Assembly: GCF_900110135.1 (NCBI RefSeq)
Contig: NZ_FOCO01000013.1
Location: 1-64,000, forward strand
Source of the DNA: Pseudorhodobacter antarcticus
Lineage (GTDB): Bacteria > Pseudomonadota > Alphaproteobacteria > Rhodobacterales > Rhodobacteraceae
DNA length: 64,000 nt
Direction: 5' to 3'
Part shown: piece by piece, positions 17,580 through 28,696 of the stretch
Layout of the letters: each line of letters begins with the position of its first letter
Numbering within the stretch: position 1 is the stretch's first letter
Notes under the pieces: model-generated
What the model saw: the letters and a program-made list of their open reading frames with translations, nothing else
Told to the model about the DNA's origin: nothing
Database searches by the model: none
Translations under genes and position numbers: made by a program

Positions 17580-18875
17580 ATGCTGAAAGACCAAGATCGG
17601 ATCTTTACCAATCTTTACGGGATGCATGACCGCACCCTTGCTGGCGCAAAAAAGCGTGGGCACTGGAACGGTACGGCAGGATTTATCGCCAACGGGCGTG
17701 GTTGGTTGGTGGACCAGATCAAGGCGTCCGGCCTGCGCGGTCGGGGCGGGGCTGGGTTTCCGACCGGTTTGAAATGGTCGTTTATGCCAAAGGAGTCTGA
17801 TGGCCGCCCATCATATTTGGTGATCAACGCTGATGAGTCGGAGCCGGGCACCTGCAAAGACCGCGAAATCATGCGCCATGACCCGCACACCTTGATCGAA
17901 GGCGCGTTGATCGCGTCTTTTGCGATGGGGGCCAATGCTTGCTACATCTATATTCGCGGCGAATACATTCGTGAAAAAGAAGCGCTGCAGTCGGCAATCG
18001 ACGAATGTTACGATGCTGGGTTGATCGGCAAGAACGCGTCGGGTTCTGGCTGGGATTTCGACTGTTATTTGCATCACGGGGCAGGTGCCTATATTTGTGG
18101 TGAAGAAACAGCGCTGCTGGAAAGCCTTGAGGGCAAAAAGGGCATGCCGCGGATGAAGCCGCCGTTTCCGGCGGGCGCTGGTTTGTATGGCTGCCCGACC
18201 ACCGTAAACAATGTGGAATCAATCGCGGTTGTGCCGACGATTTTGCGCCGTGGTGCGGATTGGTTTGCAGGCATCGGCCGCCCCAACAACGCAGGCACCA
18301 AGCTGTTTGGCATTTCGGGCCATGTCATTAACCCTTGTGTGATTGAAGAGGCGATGTCGATTTCGCTGAAGGAATTGCTGGACCGTCATTGCGGTGGCGT
18401 TCGCGGCGGCTGGAAAAACATAAAGGCGGTGATCCCTGGTGGGTCGTCCGTGCCAATGTTGAACGCGGCGCAATGCGATGACGCGATTATGGATTTCGAT
18501 TGGTTGCGTGAACAGAAGTCGGGCCTTGGCACGGCGGCGGTCATTGTGATGGACCAATCGACGGACGTGATAAAAGCGATCTGGCGTTTGTCGAAATTTT
18601 ACAAACACGAGTCCTGTGGCCAGTGTACACCGTGCCGCGAAGGTACAGGCTGGATGATGCGCGTGATGGACCGGTTGGTGCGCGGTGAGGCAGAGGTTGA
18701 GGAAATCGACATGCTGCTGTCCGTGACCAAGCAGGTTGAAGGTCACACGATCTGCGCGCTGGGGGATGCCGCGGCGTGGCCGATCCAAGGTTTGGTGCGC
18801 CATTTCCGTGAGGAAATTGAGGACCGCATCAAAGCCAAGAAAACAGGGCGCATGGGCGCAATGGCGGCTGAGTGA
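17580..18875 (+). CDS. nuoF: NADH-quinone oxidoreductase subunit F
   Basis: NADH-oxidising subunit with FMN and the N3 [4Fe-4S] cluster. 431 residues. Seen: [16 protein letters not shown] (nucleotide-binding Gly-rich loop), [14 protein letters not shown] (FMN site), and the cluster motif [12 protein letters not shown] with the fourth Cys in [13 protein letters not shown]. Receives electrons from NADH and passes them to NuoG. Overlaps the following small lipoprotein gene by four bases. Confidence 0.96.
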   Translation: MLKDQDRIFTNLYGMHDRTLAGAKKRGHWNGTAGFIANGRGWLVDQIKASGLRGRGGAGFPTGLKWSFMPKESDGRPSYLVINADESEPGTCKDREIMRHDPHTLIEGALIASFAMGANACYIYIRGEYIREKEALQSAIDECYDAGLIGKNASGSGWDFDCYLHHGAGAYICGEETALLESLEGKKGMPRMKPPFPAGAGLYGCPTTVNNVESIAVVPTILRRGADWFAGIGRPNNAGTKLFGISGHVINPCVIEEAMSISLKELLDRHCGGVRGGWKNIKAVIPGGSSVPMLNAAQCDDAIMDFDWLREQKSGLGTAAVIVMDQSTDVIKAIWRLSKFYKHESCGQCTPCREGTGWMMRVMDRLVRGEAEVEEIDMLLSVTKQVEGHTICALGDAAAWPIQGLVRHFREEIEDRIKAKKTGRMGAMAAE

Positions 18876-19162
18876 ACCGTTTCACCGCCTCCTTTGCTTT
18901 GGGCGCTTTGGCCTTGTCGGGATGTTTTGGCGTACAGGCCCCGCAGGCGCGCGGCTCGATTGTTTTGGAAGGCGTGCAATACGCTGTTGCCAAACGCCCA
19001 TCGGGTGCGGTGGAAGTTGCGCGGATGGGCCGTCCCTTTGAAAATTGGGAAGGTCAAGTGGCGCGGCGCGCTGCGGATGCTTTTTGCGTTGGTCGTGCAA
19101 ATACGTCCATGCGCGACAGGTTTGAAGGTGTGACTTGGCTGATCACCGGGGGATGTGCATGA
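18872..19162 (+). CDS. Small predicted lipoprotein after nuoF, unknown function
   Basis: 96 residues from GTG 18872, overlapping the nuoF stop (GTGA). The N terminus has a lipobox-like ALSGC, so Cys18 would be lipid-modified after export. The rest is unrecognised but looks like a compact folded domain with two more Cys (DAFCVG and the C-terminal GGCA). It overlaps the DUF3291 gene by four bases. A second small lipoprotein lies after nuoG in the same operon. Confidence 0.62.
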   Translation: MNRFTASFALGALALSGCFGVQAPQARGSIVLEGVQYAVAKRPSGAVEVARMGRPFENWEGQVARRAADAFCVGRANTSMRDRFEGVTWLITGGCA

Positions 19163-19647
19163 TGCATCTGGCAGAGCTGAACGTTGGCCGCTTGTTGGCC
19201 CCGACAGACGACCCGCGCGTGCAAGATTTTATGCGCGCCCTTGATACCGTCAACGGACTTGGCAAGCGGATGCAGGGTTTCGTTTGGATGATTGAAGGGT
19301 CTGGCACGCCGGGGCAGGGCAATACCGAAGCCAAGATTGATGGCGACCCGCAGTATGTGTCGAATTTGACGGTGTGGGAAGATGTTGCCAGCCTAGAGGC
19401 GTTTGTGTGGAAAGCAGTGCACAAGCAGTTTTACGATCGGCGCGCGGAATGGTTTGAAGTGCTGGGCAAGATGCATTTCGTGATGTGGTGGGTGCCGCAA
19501 GGGTACAGGCCAACATTGGATGAGGCGCTGGAAAAACTAGCGTATAAACAAGAACATGGGGATAGTGATGTGGCCTTTGGCTGGTCCTATCTGAAAGAAG
19601 CGCAGGCGTGGAAAACCCATGGTTGCGCAGCAGTGGCGGCGGAGTAA
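19159..19647 (+). CDS. DUF3291 domain-containing protein
   Basis: About 162 residues. The start [15 protein letters not shown], the [19 protein letters not shown] segment and the late [19 protein letters not shown] match the DUF3291 family, which has an antibiotic-biosynthesis-monooxygenase-like (dimeric alpha/beta barrel) look. ATG 19159 overlaps the previous stop (ATGA) and follows GGGGGA; the frame start at 19135 is rejected. No catalytic role is known to me. Sits between nuoF and nuoG and ends five bases before nuoG. Confidence 0.78.
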   Translation: MMHLAELNVGRLLAPTDDPRVQDFMRALDTVNGLGKRMQGFVWMIEGSGTPGQGNTEAKIDGDPQYVSNLTVWEDVASLEAFVWKAVHKQFYDRRAEWFEVLGKMHFVMWWVPQGYRPTLDEALEKLAYKQEHGDSDVAFGWSYLKEAQAWKTHGCAAVAAE

Positions 19648-19651
19648 AAGC

Positions 19652-21673
19652 ATGTCCAATCTGAAAAAGATCATCATTGACGGCATCGAGGTTGAGGTTG
19701 AAGGCGCGATGACGCTGATCCAGGCCGCTGAAGTGGCTGGGATTGAGATCCCGCGCTTTTGTTACCACGAACGTTTGACGATCGCGGGCAATTGCCGGAT
19801 GTGTCTGGTCGAGGTTGTGGGCGGGCCGCCAAAACCTGCCGCATCTTGCGCGATGCAGGTCAAAGATTTGCGCCCCGGCCCCGAAGGCCAGCCGCCGGTT
19901 GTGAAAACCAATTCGCCCATGGTGAAAAAAGCGCGCGAAGGCGTGATGGAATTTTTGCTGATCAACCACCCTCTGGATTGCCCGATTTGCGATCAGGGCG
20001 GTGAGTGTGATTTGCAAGACCAAGCCATGGCCTATGGCGTCGATTTCAGCCGCTACCGTGAGCCGAAACGCGCCTCTGAGGATCTTGACCTTGGGCCGTT
20101 GGTTGCGACCACGATGACCCGCTGTATTTCTTGTACCCGTTGCGTGCGCTTCACCTCCGAGGTGGCTGGCATTTTGTCGATGGGGCAGACTGGGCGAGGT
20201 GAAGATGCTGAAATCACGACCTATTTGGGTGCGACGTTGGACAGCAACCTACAAGGCAATATCATTGATTTGTGCCCGGTTGGCGCGCTGACCTCCAAAC
20301 CTTACGCCTTTACCGCCCGCCCTTGGGAGTTGACCAAGACCGAGACGATCGACGTGATGGATGCGCTTGGCGCCAATATTCGAGTGGACACCAAAGGCCG
20401 TGAAGTCATGCGCATTTTGCCGCGCAACCATGACGGCGTGAACGAAGAATGGATTTCGGACAAAACGCGTTTCGTGTGGGATGGACTGCGTCGCCAACGT
20501 CTTGATACGCCTTATATCCGCGAAAACGGCAAATTGCGCAAAGCTGGGTGGAATGAGGCGTTGCAGGTTGCAGCCGCCGCGATGAAGGACAAAAAGATTT
20601 CTGGGTTGGTTGGGGATTTGGTTCCTGCTGAGGCGGCGTTCAGCTTGAAGGTTATGATCGAAGGGTTGGGTGGCAAAGTTGAATGTCGCACTGACAAAGC
20701 CCAGTTGCCAGTTGGTAATCGGTCCGCCTATGTGGGTACTGCGATGATCGAAGATATTGATAATGCGAAATATATCTTGCTGGTTGGCACCAACCCGCGT
20801 GTTGAAAGCCCCGTTTTAAATGCGCGTATCCGGAAGGCGTGGAGCGTTGGCTGTGACGTTGATTTGGTCGGGCCTGCTGTCGATTTGACTTATGACTATT
20901 CCCACAAAGGTGTGGGCCGGGCGGCGTTGATGGGTTTGGCCAAGGTCAAATGCACGGATAAGGTTAAAGAAAACCCTTCTATTATCATCGTGGGAATCGG
21001 TGCCTTGAATGAGGCTGATGGCGAAGCGGTTTTGTCGCACGCGATGGCGATGGCCGAAGCGTCAGACAGCAAGTTGATGATTTTGCACACAGCTGCCGGG
21101 CGGGTTGGCGCGATGGATGTTGGTGCTGTCTCCGATCATGGGATGACCGCCGCCTTGGATGGCGCCGAAGTTGTTTACAACCTTGGTGCTGATGAGGTGG
21201 ACATCGCGGCGGGCGCGTTTGTGATTTATCAAGGCAGTCATGGTGATCGTGGCGCGCATCGTGCCGATTTGATTTTGCCAGCGGCTGCTTATACCGAAGA
21301 ATCGGGACTGTTTGTAAATCTGGAGGGGCGTCCGCAGCTTTCGGCCCGCGCAGGGTTTGCGCCGGGTGAAGCAAAGGAAAACTGGGCCATTTTGCGCGCC
21401 CTATCGGGTGAACTGGGTCAGGCAATGCCTTGGGACAGCCTTGCGGCTTTGCGCAAAGCTATCGTGGTTGTGGTGCCGCATTTGGGCAATATCGACGAAG
21501 TGCCGCAAAACGACTGGCAGCGCATTGCTTTGCGTGATCCTGCAAGCGCGGATTTCCGCTATATTATCAAGGATTTTTATCTGACCAATCCAATTGCGCG
21601 TGCGTCCAGTCTGATGGGTGAGCTATCAGCACAAGCAAAAGCGCGGGCTGAACAGCCGATGGCAGCAGAATAA
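19652..21673 (+). CDS. nuoG: NADH-quinone oxidoreductase subunit G
   Basis: Largest peripheral subunit, 673 residues. The N-terminal ferredoxin domain has [2Fe-2S] ligands in [18 protein letters not shown] and the following ASC. Next come [18 protein letters not shown] (His-Cys3 cluster N5) and [10 protein letters not shown] with a distant CPVGAL (cluster N4). The C-terminal molybdopterin-oxidoreductase-like domain lacks an obvious N7 ligand set. ATG 19652 gives the usual N terminus; the frame upstream to 19619 lies in the previous gene. Passes electrons from NuoF/E to NuoI. Confidence 0.95.
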   Translation: MSNLKKIIIDGIEVEVEGAMTLIQAAEVAGIEIPRFCYHERLTIAGNCRMCLVEVVGGPPKPAASCAMQVKDLRPGPEGQPPVVKTNSPMVKKAREGVMEFLLINHPLDCPICDQGGECDLQDQAMAYGVDFSRYREPKRASEDLDLGPLVATTMTRCISCTRCVRFTSEVAGILSMGQTGRGEDAEITTYLGATLDSNLQGNIIDLCPVGALTSKPYAFTARPWELTKTETIDVMDALGANIRVDTKGREVMRILPRNHDGVNEEWISDKTRFVWDGLRRQRLDTPYIRENGKLRKAGWNEALQVAAAAMKDKKISGLVGDLVPAEAAFSLKVMIEGLGGKVECRTDKAQLPVGNRSAYVGTAMIEDIDNAKYILLVGTNPRVESPVLNARIRKAWSVGCDVDLVGPAVDLTYDYSHKGVGRAALMGLAKVKCTDKVKENPSIIIVGIGALNEADGEAVLSHAMAMAEASDSKLMILHTAAGRVGAMDVGAVSDHGMTAALDGAEVVYNLGADEVDIAAGAFVIYQGSHGDRGAHRADLILPAAAYTEESGLFVNLEGRPQLSARAGFAPGEAKENWAILRALSGELGQAMPWDSLAALRKAIVVVVPHLGNIDEVPQNDWQRIALRDPASADFRYIIKDFYLTNPIARASSLMGELSAQAKARAEQPMAAE

Positions 21674-21676
21674 TCC

Positions 21677-22084
21677 ATGGTTTTGCGCGTGCCCATCACC
21701 ACGACCTTGTTGGCTTTGGCCAGCCTGTCGGCTTGCGCGCCGACAGACCAAGACGTGGCAGCGCGCGTTGCGTTAAATCCGACTTACAGCGGGATTCAAA
21801 CCGTGCTTTTGGATGGGGATTTGGTGAATTTCCACGTCACCATGCGTGGCGCGCGCGATCAGGGCGACGTCGAAACCTATGCGCGCTGTGCTGCAGCGCA
21901 GTATGCATTGATCCGTGGCGCCGGATTCACGCGCCATGTTCGCACATCCGTTGCTAAGACGGGTGGTAATTGGCGCGGCGATGCGGTTTACACCATCTCA
22001 AAAGATTTGCCGCGTGGATCTGCAACCATTGATGCCGAAGTAACGGTTCGTGATTGCGGCGCGCAGGGGATACCAACGATATGA
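21677..22084 (+). CDS. Small predicted lipoprotein between nuoG and nuoH
   Basis: 135 residues with a signal sequence ending in a lipobox (LASLSAC, Cys20), so probably membrane-anchored in the periplasm. The mature part is rich in beta-like sequence ([17 protein letters not shown]) and has Cys in ARCAAAQYA and RDCGAQG. Not assigned to a family. Starts three bases after nuoG and ends 40 bases before nuoH. Possibly related in role to the lipoprotein after nuoF, although I see no clear similarity between them. Confidence 0.62.
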   Translation: MVLRVPITTTLLALASLSACAPTDQDVAARVALNPTYSGIQTVLLDGDLVNFHVTMRGARDQGDVETYARCAAAQYALIRGAGFTRHVRTSVAKTGGNWRGDAVYTISKDLPRGSATIDAEVTVRDCGAQGIPTI

Positions 22085-22124
22085 CGAATTCGAACACGAA
22101 CAAGGCCGGGGGATAACAGGCGTC

Positions 22125-23162
22125 ATGGATCAATTTCTGCAAACCGGTTTGGGCATCACTTTGTTGATCGTGGCGCAATGCCTGTTGGTCATCGCTTTCG
22201 TGATGATTTCGTTGTTGTTTCTTGTTTATGGCGACCGCAAGATTTGGGCCGCTGTTCAGATGCGGCGTGGGCCAAACGTTGTTGGTGCTTTTGGTCTTTT
22301 GCAGTCGGTCGCTGATGCGCTGAAATATGTGGTCAAGGAAATTGTGGTGCCCGCGGGTGCGGACCGGCCGGTGTTCTTTCTGGCCCCGATGCTGTCTTTT
22401 GTCTTGGCGATCCTTGCCTGGGCAGTGATCCCTTTTAATGAGGGGTGGGTATTGTCTGACATCAACGTGGCGATCTTGTTCGTATTCGCTATTTCGTCTT
22501 TGGAAGTTTACGGCGTGATCATGGGGGGCTGGGCGTCAAACTCCAAATATCCGTTTCTTGGGTCGTTGCGGTCCGCCGCACAGATGATCTCATATGAAGT
22601 CAGCTTGGGCTTGATTATCATCGGGGTTATCATTTCCACAGGCTCGCTTAACTTTGGCGCGATCGTTGAGGCGCAGCGCGGTGACTATGGGTTGTTCAAT
22701 TGGTATTGGATCCCGCATTTTCCAATGGTATTCTTGTTCTTTATCAGCGCCCTGGCGGAAACTAATCGCCCTCCCTTCGATCTGCCTGAGGCAGAATCCG
22801 AACTGGTCGCGGGGTTTATGGTCGAATATTCCTCCACCCCGTATTTGTTGTTCATGGCGGGGGAATACATCGCCATCTTCTTGATGTGTGCCTTGATGTC
22901 GCTGCTGTTTTTTGGCGGTTGGTTGTCGCCCATTCCCGGCCTGCCTGACGGTGTGCTGTGGATGGTGGGTAAGATGGCCGTGTTCTTTTTCATGTTTGCG
23001 ATGGTAAAGGCGATCGTGCCACGCTACCGCTACGACCAATTGATGCGGATCGGCTGGAAAGTATTCTTGCCGCTGTCGCTGGGTTGGGTGGTTTTGGTTG
23101 CGTTTTTGGCAAAATTTGAAGTGTTCGGCGGCTTTTGGGCGCGCTGGGTCATTGGAGGCTGA
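22125..23162 (+). CDS. nuoH: NADH-quinone oxidoreductase subunit H
   Basis: Membrane subunit lining the quinone channel, 345 residues and about eight helices. Conserved signatures seen are [19 protein letters not shown] near residue 40, [34 protein letters not shown], and [23 protein letters not shown] with the acidic residues near the quinone site. ATG 22125 follows a GGGGGA-containing stretch; the frame upstream to 22050 overlaps the previous gene and is not family-like. Confidence 0.95.
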   Translation: MDQFLQTGLGITLLIVAQCLLVIAFVMISLLFLVYGDRKIWAAVQMRRGPNVVGAFGLLQSVADALKYVVKEIVVPAGADRPVFFLAPMLSFVLAILAWAVIPFNEGWVLSDINVAILFVFAISSLEVYGVIMGGWASNSKYPFLGSLRSAAQMISYEVSLGLIIIGVIISTGSLNFGAIVEAQRGDYGLFNWYWIPHFPMVFLFFISALAETNRPPFDLPEAESELVAGFMVEYSSTPYLLFMAGEYIAIFLMCALMSLLFFGGWLSPIPGLPDGVLWMVGKMAVFFFMFAMVKAIVPRYRYDQLMRIGWKVFLPLSLGWVVLVAFLAKFEVFGGFWARWVIGG

Positions 23163-23164
23163 TC

Positions 23165-23668
23165 ATGGGTGAGAACCGTCCTGTCGATTGGGGTCGTGCC
23201 ACAAAATATTTCCTGTTGATGGATTTCATCAAAGGGTTTGGCTTAGGCTTCAAATACTTCTTTGCCCCCAAGGCGACACTAAATTATCCGCACGAAAAAG
23301 GCCCATTGTCGCCACGTTTTCGGGGGGAACATGCGTTGCGGCGTTACGCCAATGGCGAAGAGCGTTGTATCGCCTGTAAGCTGTGCGAGGCGGTTTGTCC
23401 GGCACAAGCCATTACGATTGATGCAGAGCCGCGCGATGACGGCAGCAGGCGCACCACTCGCTATGACATCGACATGACGAAATGCATCTATTGCGGGTTC
23501 TGCCAAGAGGCCTGCCCTGTGGATGCCATTGTCGAAGGGCCCAATTTTGAATTCGCAACAGAGACCCGTGAAGAGCTTTTTTATAACAAAGAAAAGTTGT
23601 TGGACAACGGCGATCGCTGGGAATCTGAAATTGCACGCAACTTGGAAACGGATGCGCCCTACAGATGA
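23165..23668 (+). CDS. nuoI: NADH-quinone oxidoreductase subunit I
   Basis: Ferredoxin-like subunit with two [4Fe-4S] clusters (N6a and N6b). 167 residues. Ligand motifs [15 protein letters not shown] and [15 protein letters not shown] are complete, each with a partner Cys from the other set. The N-terminal amphipathic helix ([17 protein letters not shown]) contacts the membrane arm. Starts two bases after nuoH and overlaps the next gene by four bases. Confidence 0.96.
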   Translation: MGENRPVDWGRATKYFLLMDFIKGFGLGFKYFFAPKATLNYPHEKGPLSPRFRGEHALRRYANGEERCIACKLCEAVCPAQAITIDAEPRDDGSRRTTRYDIDMTKCIYCGFCQEACPVDAIVEGPNFEFATETREELFYNKEKLLDNGDRWESEIARNLETDAPYR

Positions 23669-24075
23669 GCGATGATATTGCAAAAATGTTCAAGGCCATG
23701 ATGGCGCAGGGCCAAGATATGGCGCGTGCTTTTGCGCCCGCAATGCAGGGTGCGGATGTCAAAGGGTTTGAGGCGTTGTTCCCCTCCATGCCGCCTGAGA
23801 TGTTGGAGCTGTGGTTTGGGAAAACCTTCAACCCTGAGGGGCTGGATGCGCGCACGCGATTGCTGGTGACCATCGCAGCATTGACCGTTTTGGGTGCGCA
23901 AGCCGATGCGCAATTGCGATTGACCATTGAACAAGCCTTGGCCGCCGGGGCGACAAAACGCGAGATTACTGAAGTGACTTGGCAGATGAGCATGTTCGGG
24001 GGCTTGCCAGCCATGCAAAAGGCGTTGGAAATTGCCCAATCCGTTTTTGCCGAAGTTGAGGAGACTGAAAGATGA
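23665..24075 (+). CDS. Carboxymuconolactone decarboxylase-family protein in nuo operon
   Basis: 136 residues. Residues 58-125 match the CMD/AhpD fold ([14 protein letters not shown], then [32 protein letters not shown]). There is no CxxC, so it is not an AhpD-type peroxidase, and the His common in the decarboxylase branch is replaced by Thr. ATG overlaps the nuoI stop and its own stop overlaps the nuoJ start (ATGA both times). Function in this place is unknown; a structural or assembly role is as likely as catalysis. Confidence 0.78.
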   Translation: MSDDIAKMFKAMMAQGQDMARAFAPAMQGADVKGFEALFPSMPPEMLELWFGKTFNPEGLDARTRLLVTIAALTVLGAQADAQLRLTIEQALAAGATKREITEVTWQMSMFGGLPAMQKALEIAQSVFAEVEETER

Positions 24076-24686
24076 CCGTCGCCGATTTGGCCTTTTACGC
24101 TTTTGCCCTGACGGCTGTGACCGCCGGGGTCTTGGTGACCGTCAGTCGAAACCCTGTTCATTCAGTTCTTTGGTTGATCCTTGCATTCCTGTCGGCGTCT
24201 GGGTTGTTCGTTCTTTTGGGTGCTGAATTTGTCGCGATGTTGCTGATCATCGTCTATGTCGGGGCTGTGGCGGTTCTGTTCTTGTTTGTGGTGATGATGC
24301 TGGATGTGGATTTCGCCCAACTGAAGGGCGAAATGGCAAAATATATGCCGATTGCTTTGTTGATCGGCGTTGTTTTGTTGATGCAATTATTCATCGGGCT
24401 TGGAACATGGGTCCAGGCGGATGCGGCGATGGCGTTGCGTAAATCCGTGACACCAGATATGGCGCAGGTGGAGAACACGCGTGCGATTGGGCTGCTGCTC
24501 TATGATGAGTATCTGATGGTATTTCAGCTTTCCGGGATGATTTTGTTGGTCGCCATGATCGGCGCGATTGTCCTGACGCTGCGCCATCGTAAGGACGTGA
24601 AGCGTCAAAATGTGATGCATCAGATGTGGCGCGATCCCGCCAAGGCGATGGAACTTAAAGATGTGAAGCCGGGGCAGGGGTTGTAA
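24072..24686 (+). CDS. nuoJ: NADH-quinone oxidoreductase subunit J
   Basis: Membrane subunit, 204 residues with five predicted helices. The conserved third-helix region [30 protein letters not shown], with its pi-bulge Tyr-Val-Gly, is present. The C-terminal tail is longer and more basic than in short homologues. Begins within the CMD-family gene stop codon. A 78-base gap follows before nuoK, one of the longest gaps inside the operon. Confidence 0.94.
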   Translation: MTVADLAFYAFALTAVTAGVLVTVSRNPVHSVLWLILAFLSASGLFVLLGAEFVAMLLIIVYVGAVAVLFLFVVMMLDVDFAQLKGEMAKYMPIALLIGVVLLMQLFIGLGTWVQADAAMALRKSVTPDMAQVENTRAIGLLLYDEYLMVFQLSGMILLVAMIGAIVLTLRHRKDVKRQNVMHQMWRDPAKAMELKDVKPGQGL

Positions 24687-24764
24687 ACTTTAACCGGACG
24701 TTGCGGGGTGTAAGCCTCTAAGAATATAAGAAAAAATCGGGCAACTGACCCGGAGGGACGTAAT

Positions 24765-25070
24765 ATGGTGGGACTAGAGCATTACCTCGCGGTGGCAGCA
24801 GCGCTATTCGTGATTGGGATTTTTGGCATCTTCTTGAACCGCAAGAACGTGATCGTCATCTTGATGTCGATCGAGTTGATGTTGCTTGCGGTTAACATCA
24901 ACTTTGTTGCCTTCTCCTCCTTCCACGGTGATTTGGTCGGGCAAATCTTTACCATGTTCGTCCTGACGGTTGCGGCGGCAGAGGCTGCGATTGGTTTGGC
25001 CATCCTTGTTGTGTTCTTCCGCACTCGCGGCACCATCGACGTCGAAGACGTCAATGTGATGAAAGGCTAA
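24765..25070 (+). CDS. nuoK: NADH-quinone oxidoreductase subunit K
   Basis: Small antiporter-like membrane subunit, 101 residues with three helices. The conserved membrane Glu residues are visible in [11 protein letters not shown] and in [14 protein letters not shown] good Shine-Dalgarno (GGAGGGA) precedes ATG 24765. Starts five bases before nuoL after its stop. Confidence 0.95.
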   Translation: MVGLEHYLAVAAALFVIGIFGIFLNRKNVIVILMSIELMLLAVNINFVAFSSFHGDLVGQIFTMFVLTVAAAEAAIGLAILVVFFRTRGTIDVEDVNVMKG

Positions 25071-25075
25071 ATCAA

Positions 25076-27148
25076 ATGGCAACGATTATTCTTTTCGCGC
25101 CCTTGATTGGCGCCCTGATCTGCGGCTTTGGCTGGCGCCTGTTTGGCGAATTCGCGGGGCAGGTTATTTCAACCAGCTTGGTGTTTTTGGCCGCTATTTT
25201 GTCGTGGGTCATCTTCTTGGGCCCAATTGATGAAACGCAACACATCGTCATCTTGCGTTGGATCGAGAGTGGTAGCCTCGCGACGGATTGGGGCATCCGG
25301 CTGGATCGTTTGACGGCGATAATGCTGGTAGTCATAACTACAGTTTCTGCGCTCGTTCACCTCTACAGCTTTGGTTACATGGCGCATGACGATAATTGGT
25401 CGCACCATGAACACTATAAAGCGCGGTTCTTTGCATATCTGTCGTTTTTCACTTTTTCGATGTTGATGCTGGTGACTGCAGATAACTTGGTGCAGATGTT
25501 CTTTGGTTGGGAAGGTGTGGGCGTTGCGTCTTACCTTCTGATTGGTTTTTACTATCGCAAGCCCACCGCAAATGCGGCAGCGATGAAGGCTTTTGTGGTT
25601 AACCGTGTTGGCGATTTTGGTTTTGCGCTGGGGATTTTCGCGCTTTTTTTCCTGTCTGGCAGCATCAAGTTGGACGACATCTTTGCTTTTGCACCGCAAT
25701 TGGCTGAAACCAACCTGCATTTCTTGTGGGGCGAATGGAATGCGGCAAACTTGATCGGGGTGTTGTTGTTTATCGGGGCGATGGGCAAGTCGGCGCAGTT
25801 GTTTTTGCACACCTGGCTGCCGGACGCTATGGAGGGCCCGACCCCGGTTTCGGCGTTGATCCACGCAGCGACGATGGTGACGGCGGGCGTGTTTTTGGTT
25901 TGTCGCATGTCGCCAGTTTTTGAATATGCGCCGCAAGCGTTGGCCTTTATCACCGTATTGGGGGCAACGACTGCCTTTGTGGCCGCGACCATCGGTCTGG
26001 TTCAGAACGACATCAAACGCGTGATTGCGTATTCAACCATGTCGCAACTTGGTTATATGTTTGTGGCTGCGGGCGTTGGTGCTTATCCGGTGGCGATGTT
26101 CCACTTGTTCACCCACGCGTTTTTCAAGGCGATGCTTTTTTTGGGTGCGGGCTCTGTCATTCACGCGATGCACCATGAACAAGATATGCGGAATTATGGT
26201 GGGCTGCGCAAAAAGATCCCCGTGACATTCTGGGCCATGATGATTGGTACATTGGCGATTACAGGCGTTGGTATTCCATTGACCCATATCGGTTTTGCGG
26301 GCTTTTTGTCCAAGGATGCTGTGATTGAAAGCGCGTTTGTCGGGTCCAGCTTTGCATTTTGGACGTTGGTTGTGGCGGCTTTGATGACCAGTTTTTATAG
26401 CTGGCGCCTGATGTTCATGACCTTTTTCGGCACAGCGCGCGGCGATCACCACACCCACGAACATGCGCATGAACCCGGCAAAACGATGTTGATCCCGCTG
26501 GGTGTTTTGGCACTTGGCGCAGTGTTTTCTGGAATGGTTTGGTACAATTCCTTCTTTGGGGATGTTAATAAAGTACATAGTTGGTTTGGTATGGAAGCAG
26601 CGAAGCATCATTCCGCTGATGGCGCTGATACTCATGCAACAGATGAGGCAACTGCCACTGAGGCCCCTTACGCCGATGGTCATGCAGCCGTTGCACCGAA
26701 AGGCGCTATTTTCTTTGGTCCAGATAACAATATCCTGCACGAGGCGCATGATGTGCCAAAATGGGTAAAGGTGTCCCCCTTCATCGCGATGATCCTTGGC
26801 TTTGCTTTGGCATGGAAATTTTACATTCGCAGTCCCGATTGGCCGGGCAAACTTGCTGCACAGCAACGCCCTTTGTATTTGTTTTTATTGAACAAATGGT
26901 ACTTTGATGAGCTGTATGACCTAATCTTTGTCCGCACGTCAAAGTGGTTGGGCAAGGTGCTTTGGAAAAAGGGCGATGGCGCAGTTATTGATGGTACGAT
27001 CAATGGGATTGCCATGGGAATTATCCCAATGTTGACTCGCCTCGCAGGTCGCGCACAGTCCGGTTACGTCTTTCATTACGCATTCGCGATGGTTTTGGGC
27101 ATTGTTGTCCTTGTCACTTGGATGTCGCTGTCGGGGGGCGCGCAATAA
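25076..27148 (+). CDS. nuoL: NADH-quinone oxidoreductase subunit L
   Basis: Distal proton-pumping antiporter-like subunit, 690 residues, with 14 or more helices and the C-terminal lateral helix region. Seen: [19 protein letters not shown] (helix-5 Glu), [25 protein letters not shown], and the TH7/8 region around [20 protein letters not shown] His-rich loop ([14 protein letters not shown]) and an Ala/Thr/His-rich insertion (about residues 503-540) lie between the antiporter core and the lateral helix. Overlaps nuoM by one base. Confidence 0.95.
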   Translation: MATIILFAPLIGALICGFGWRLFGEFAGQVISTSLVFLAAILSWVIFLGPIDETQHIVILRWIESGSLATDWGIRLDRLTAIMLVVITTVSALVHLYSFGYMAHDDNWSHHEHYKARFFAYLSFFTFSMLMLVTADNLVQMFFGWEGVGVASYLLIGFYYRKPTANAAAMKAFVVNRVGDFGFALGIFALFFLSGSIKLDDIFAFAPQLAETNLHFLWGEWNAANLIGVLLFIGAMGKSAQLFLHTWLPDAMEGPTPVSALIHAATMVTAGVFLVCRMSPVFEYAPQALAFITVLGATTAFVAATIGLVQNDIKRVIAYSTMSQLGYMFVAAGVGAYPVAMFHLFTHAFFKAMLFLGAGSVIHAMHHEQDMRNYGGLRKKIPVTFWAMMIGTLAITGVGIPLTHIGFAGFLSKDAVIESAFVGSSFAFWTLVVAALMTSFYSWRLMFMTFFGTARGDHHTHEHAHEPGKTMLIPLGVLALGAVFSGMVWYNSFFGDVNKVHSWFGMEAAKHHSADGADTHATDEATATEAPYADGHAAVAPKGAIFFGPDNNILHEAHDVPKWVKVSPFIAMILGFALAWKFYIRSPDWPGKLAAQQRPLYLFLLNKWYFDELYDLIFVRTSKWLGKVLWKKGDGAVIDGTINGIAMGIIPMLTRLAGRAQSGYVFHYAFAMVLGIVVLVTWMSLSGGAQ

Positions 27149-28686
27149 TGGAAAATCTGCTGTCCATCATCACGTTCATTCCGGCTGTTGCAGCTGTTAT
27201 TCTGGCTGTGTTCTTGCGGGGTGATGATACCGCCGCTCGCAACAACGCCAAGTGGGTGGCCCTTGTCGCGACCTCGACCACCTTTTTGGTTTCAGTTTTT
27301 GTGTTGGTTGGGTTCGATCCATCAAACACCGGTTTTCAGTTTGTTGAGGAACATGAATGGATCCTTGGCCTGAAGTATAAAATGGGTGTGGACGGCATTT
27401 CGGTTTTGTTCGTGATGCTGACGACATTCTTGATGCCTATCACGATTGCGTCGTGCTGGAGCATGGAGACCCGCGTTAAGGAATATATGATTGCGTTCCT
27501 TATGCTGGAAACGTTGATGCTTGGCGTGTTCTGTGCATTGGATCTGGTGCTGTTCTATCTGTTCTTTGAGGCGGGTTTGATCCCGATGTTCTTGATCATC
27601 GGGATTTGGGGCGGCAAGGAGCGGATCTATGCGGCGTTCAAATTCTTCCTTTATACCTTCCTTGGATCGGTGTTGATGCTGGTCGCAATGATTGCGATGT
27701 ATGTTGATGCTGGAACGACGGATATTCCGACGCTTTTGGTTCATAACTTCGCGTCAGAAACGATGTCGATTGCAGGTTTCCATGTTGTAGGCGGTTTGCA
27801 AACACTGCTTTTCCTCGCGTTTTTTGCCAGCTTTGCGGTTAAAATGCCGATGTGGCCGGTTCACACTTGGTTGCCAGATGCGCACGTCCAAGCGCCAACT
27901 GCGGGGTCTGTGGTTCTTGCTGCGATCTTGCTGAAAATGGGCGGTTATGGCTTTTTGCGGTTCAGCCTGCCGATGTTTCCGATTGGCGCTGACTTGCTAA
28001 GCCCGCTGGTGTTGTGGATGTCGGCAATTGCGATTGTTTACACGTCTTTGGTTGCGTTGGCACAATCGGATATTAAAAAACTGATTGCCTATTCGTCAGT
28101 GGCGCACATGGGCTATGTGACGATGGGGATTTTTGCAGCCAATCAGCAAGGTGTTGACGGTGCGATTTTTCAGATGATCAGCCACGGCTTCATCTCTGGT
28201 GCGCTCTTCTTGTGTGTTGGCGTGATTTACGACCGGATGCACACCCGTGAGATTGACGCTTACGGTGGTTTGGTCAATCGGATGCCGCATTATGCGTTGA
28301 TTTTCATGTTCTTCACGATGGCGAACGTGGGCCTTCCTGGCACCTCTGGTTTCGTGGGCGAATTCCTTGTTTTGGTTGGTATTTTCCAAGTGAACACTTG
28401 GGTCGCCGCTGTGGCAACCTCGGGTGTGATTCTGTCTGCGGCTTACGGATTGTGGTTGTACCGCCGAGTAGTTTTTGGTGATTTGATCAAAGAGAGCCTT
28501 AAGTCTATCACCGATATGACAACGCGCGAGCGGGCAATTTTTGCCCCCCTTATCGTGATGACCTTGCTTTTGGGCATTTATCCTAGCCTTGTGACCGATA
28601 TCATCGGCCCCTCGGTAACCGCTTTAGTGACCGACTACCAAGCCGCCATCCCCGTCGCAGGTGATGTGCAATTGGCCAAGCATTGA
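27148..28686 (+). CDS. nuoM: NADH-quinone oxidoreductase subunit M
   Basis: Antiporter-like proton-pumping subunit, 512 residues. Signatures include [21 protein letters not shown] (helix-5 Glu), [24 protein letters not shown] and [24 protein letters not shown] 27148 overlaps the nuoL stop (TAATG); the frame upstream to 27118 is part of nuoL. Ends ten bases before nuoN. Confidence 0.95.
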   Translation: MENLLSIITFIPAVAAVILAVFLRGDDTAARNNAKWVALVATSTTFLVSVFVLVGFDPSNTGFQFVEEHEWILGLKYKMGVDGISVLFVMLTTFLMPITIASCWSMETRVKEYMIAFLMLETLMLGVFCALDLVLFYLFFEAGLIPMFLIIGIWGGKERIYAAFKFFLYTFLGSVLMLVAMIAMYVDAGTTDIPTLLVHNFASETMSIAGFHVVGGLQTLLFLAFFASFAVKMPMWPVHTWLPDAHVQAPTAGSVVLAAILLKMGGYGFLRFSLPMFPIGADLLSPLVLWMSAIAIVYTSLVALAQSDIKKLIAYSSVAHMGYVTMGIFAANQQGVDGAIFQMISHGFISGALFLCVGVIYDRMHTREIDAYGGLVNRMPHYALIFMFFTMANVGLPGTSGFVGEFLVLVGIFQVNTWVAAVATSGVILSAAYGLWLYRRVVFGDLIKESLKSITDMTTRERAIFAPLIVMTLLLGIYPSLVTDIIGPSVTALVTDYQAAIPVAGDVQLAKH

Positions 28687-28696
28687 GGGACGACAG

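Noticed and set aside
25169-25936. Minus-strand open frame of about 255 codons within nuoL
   Set aside because: nuoL is intact and conserved on the plus strand across this stretch.
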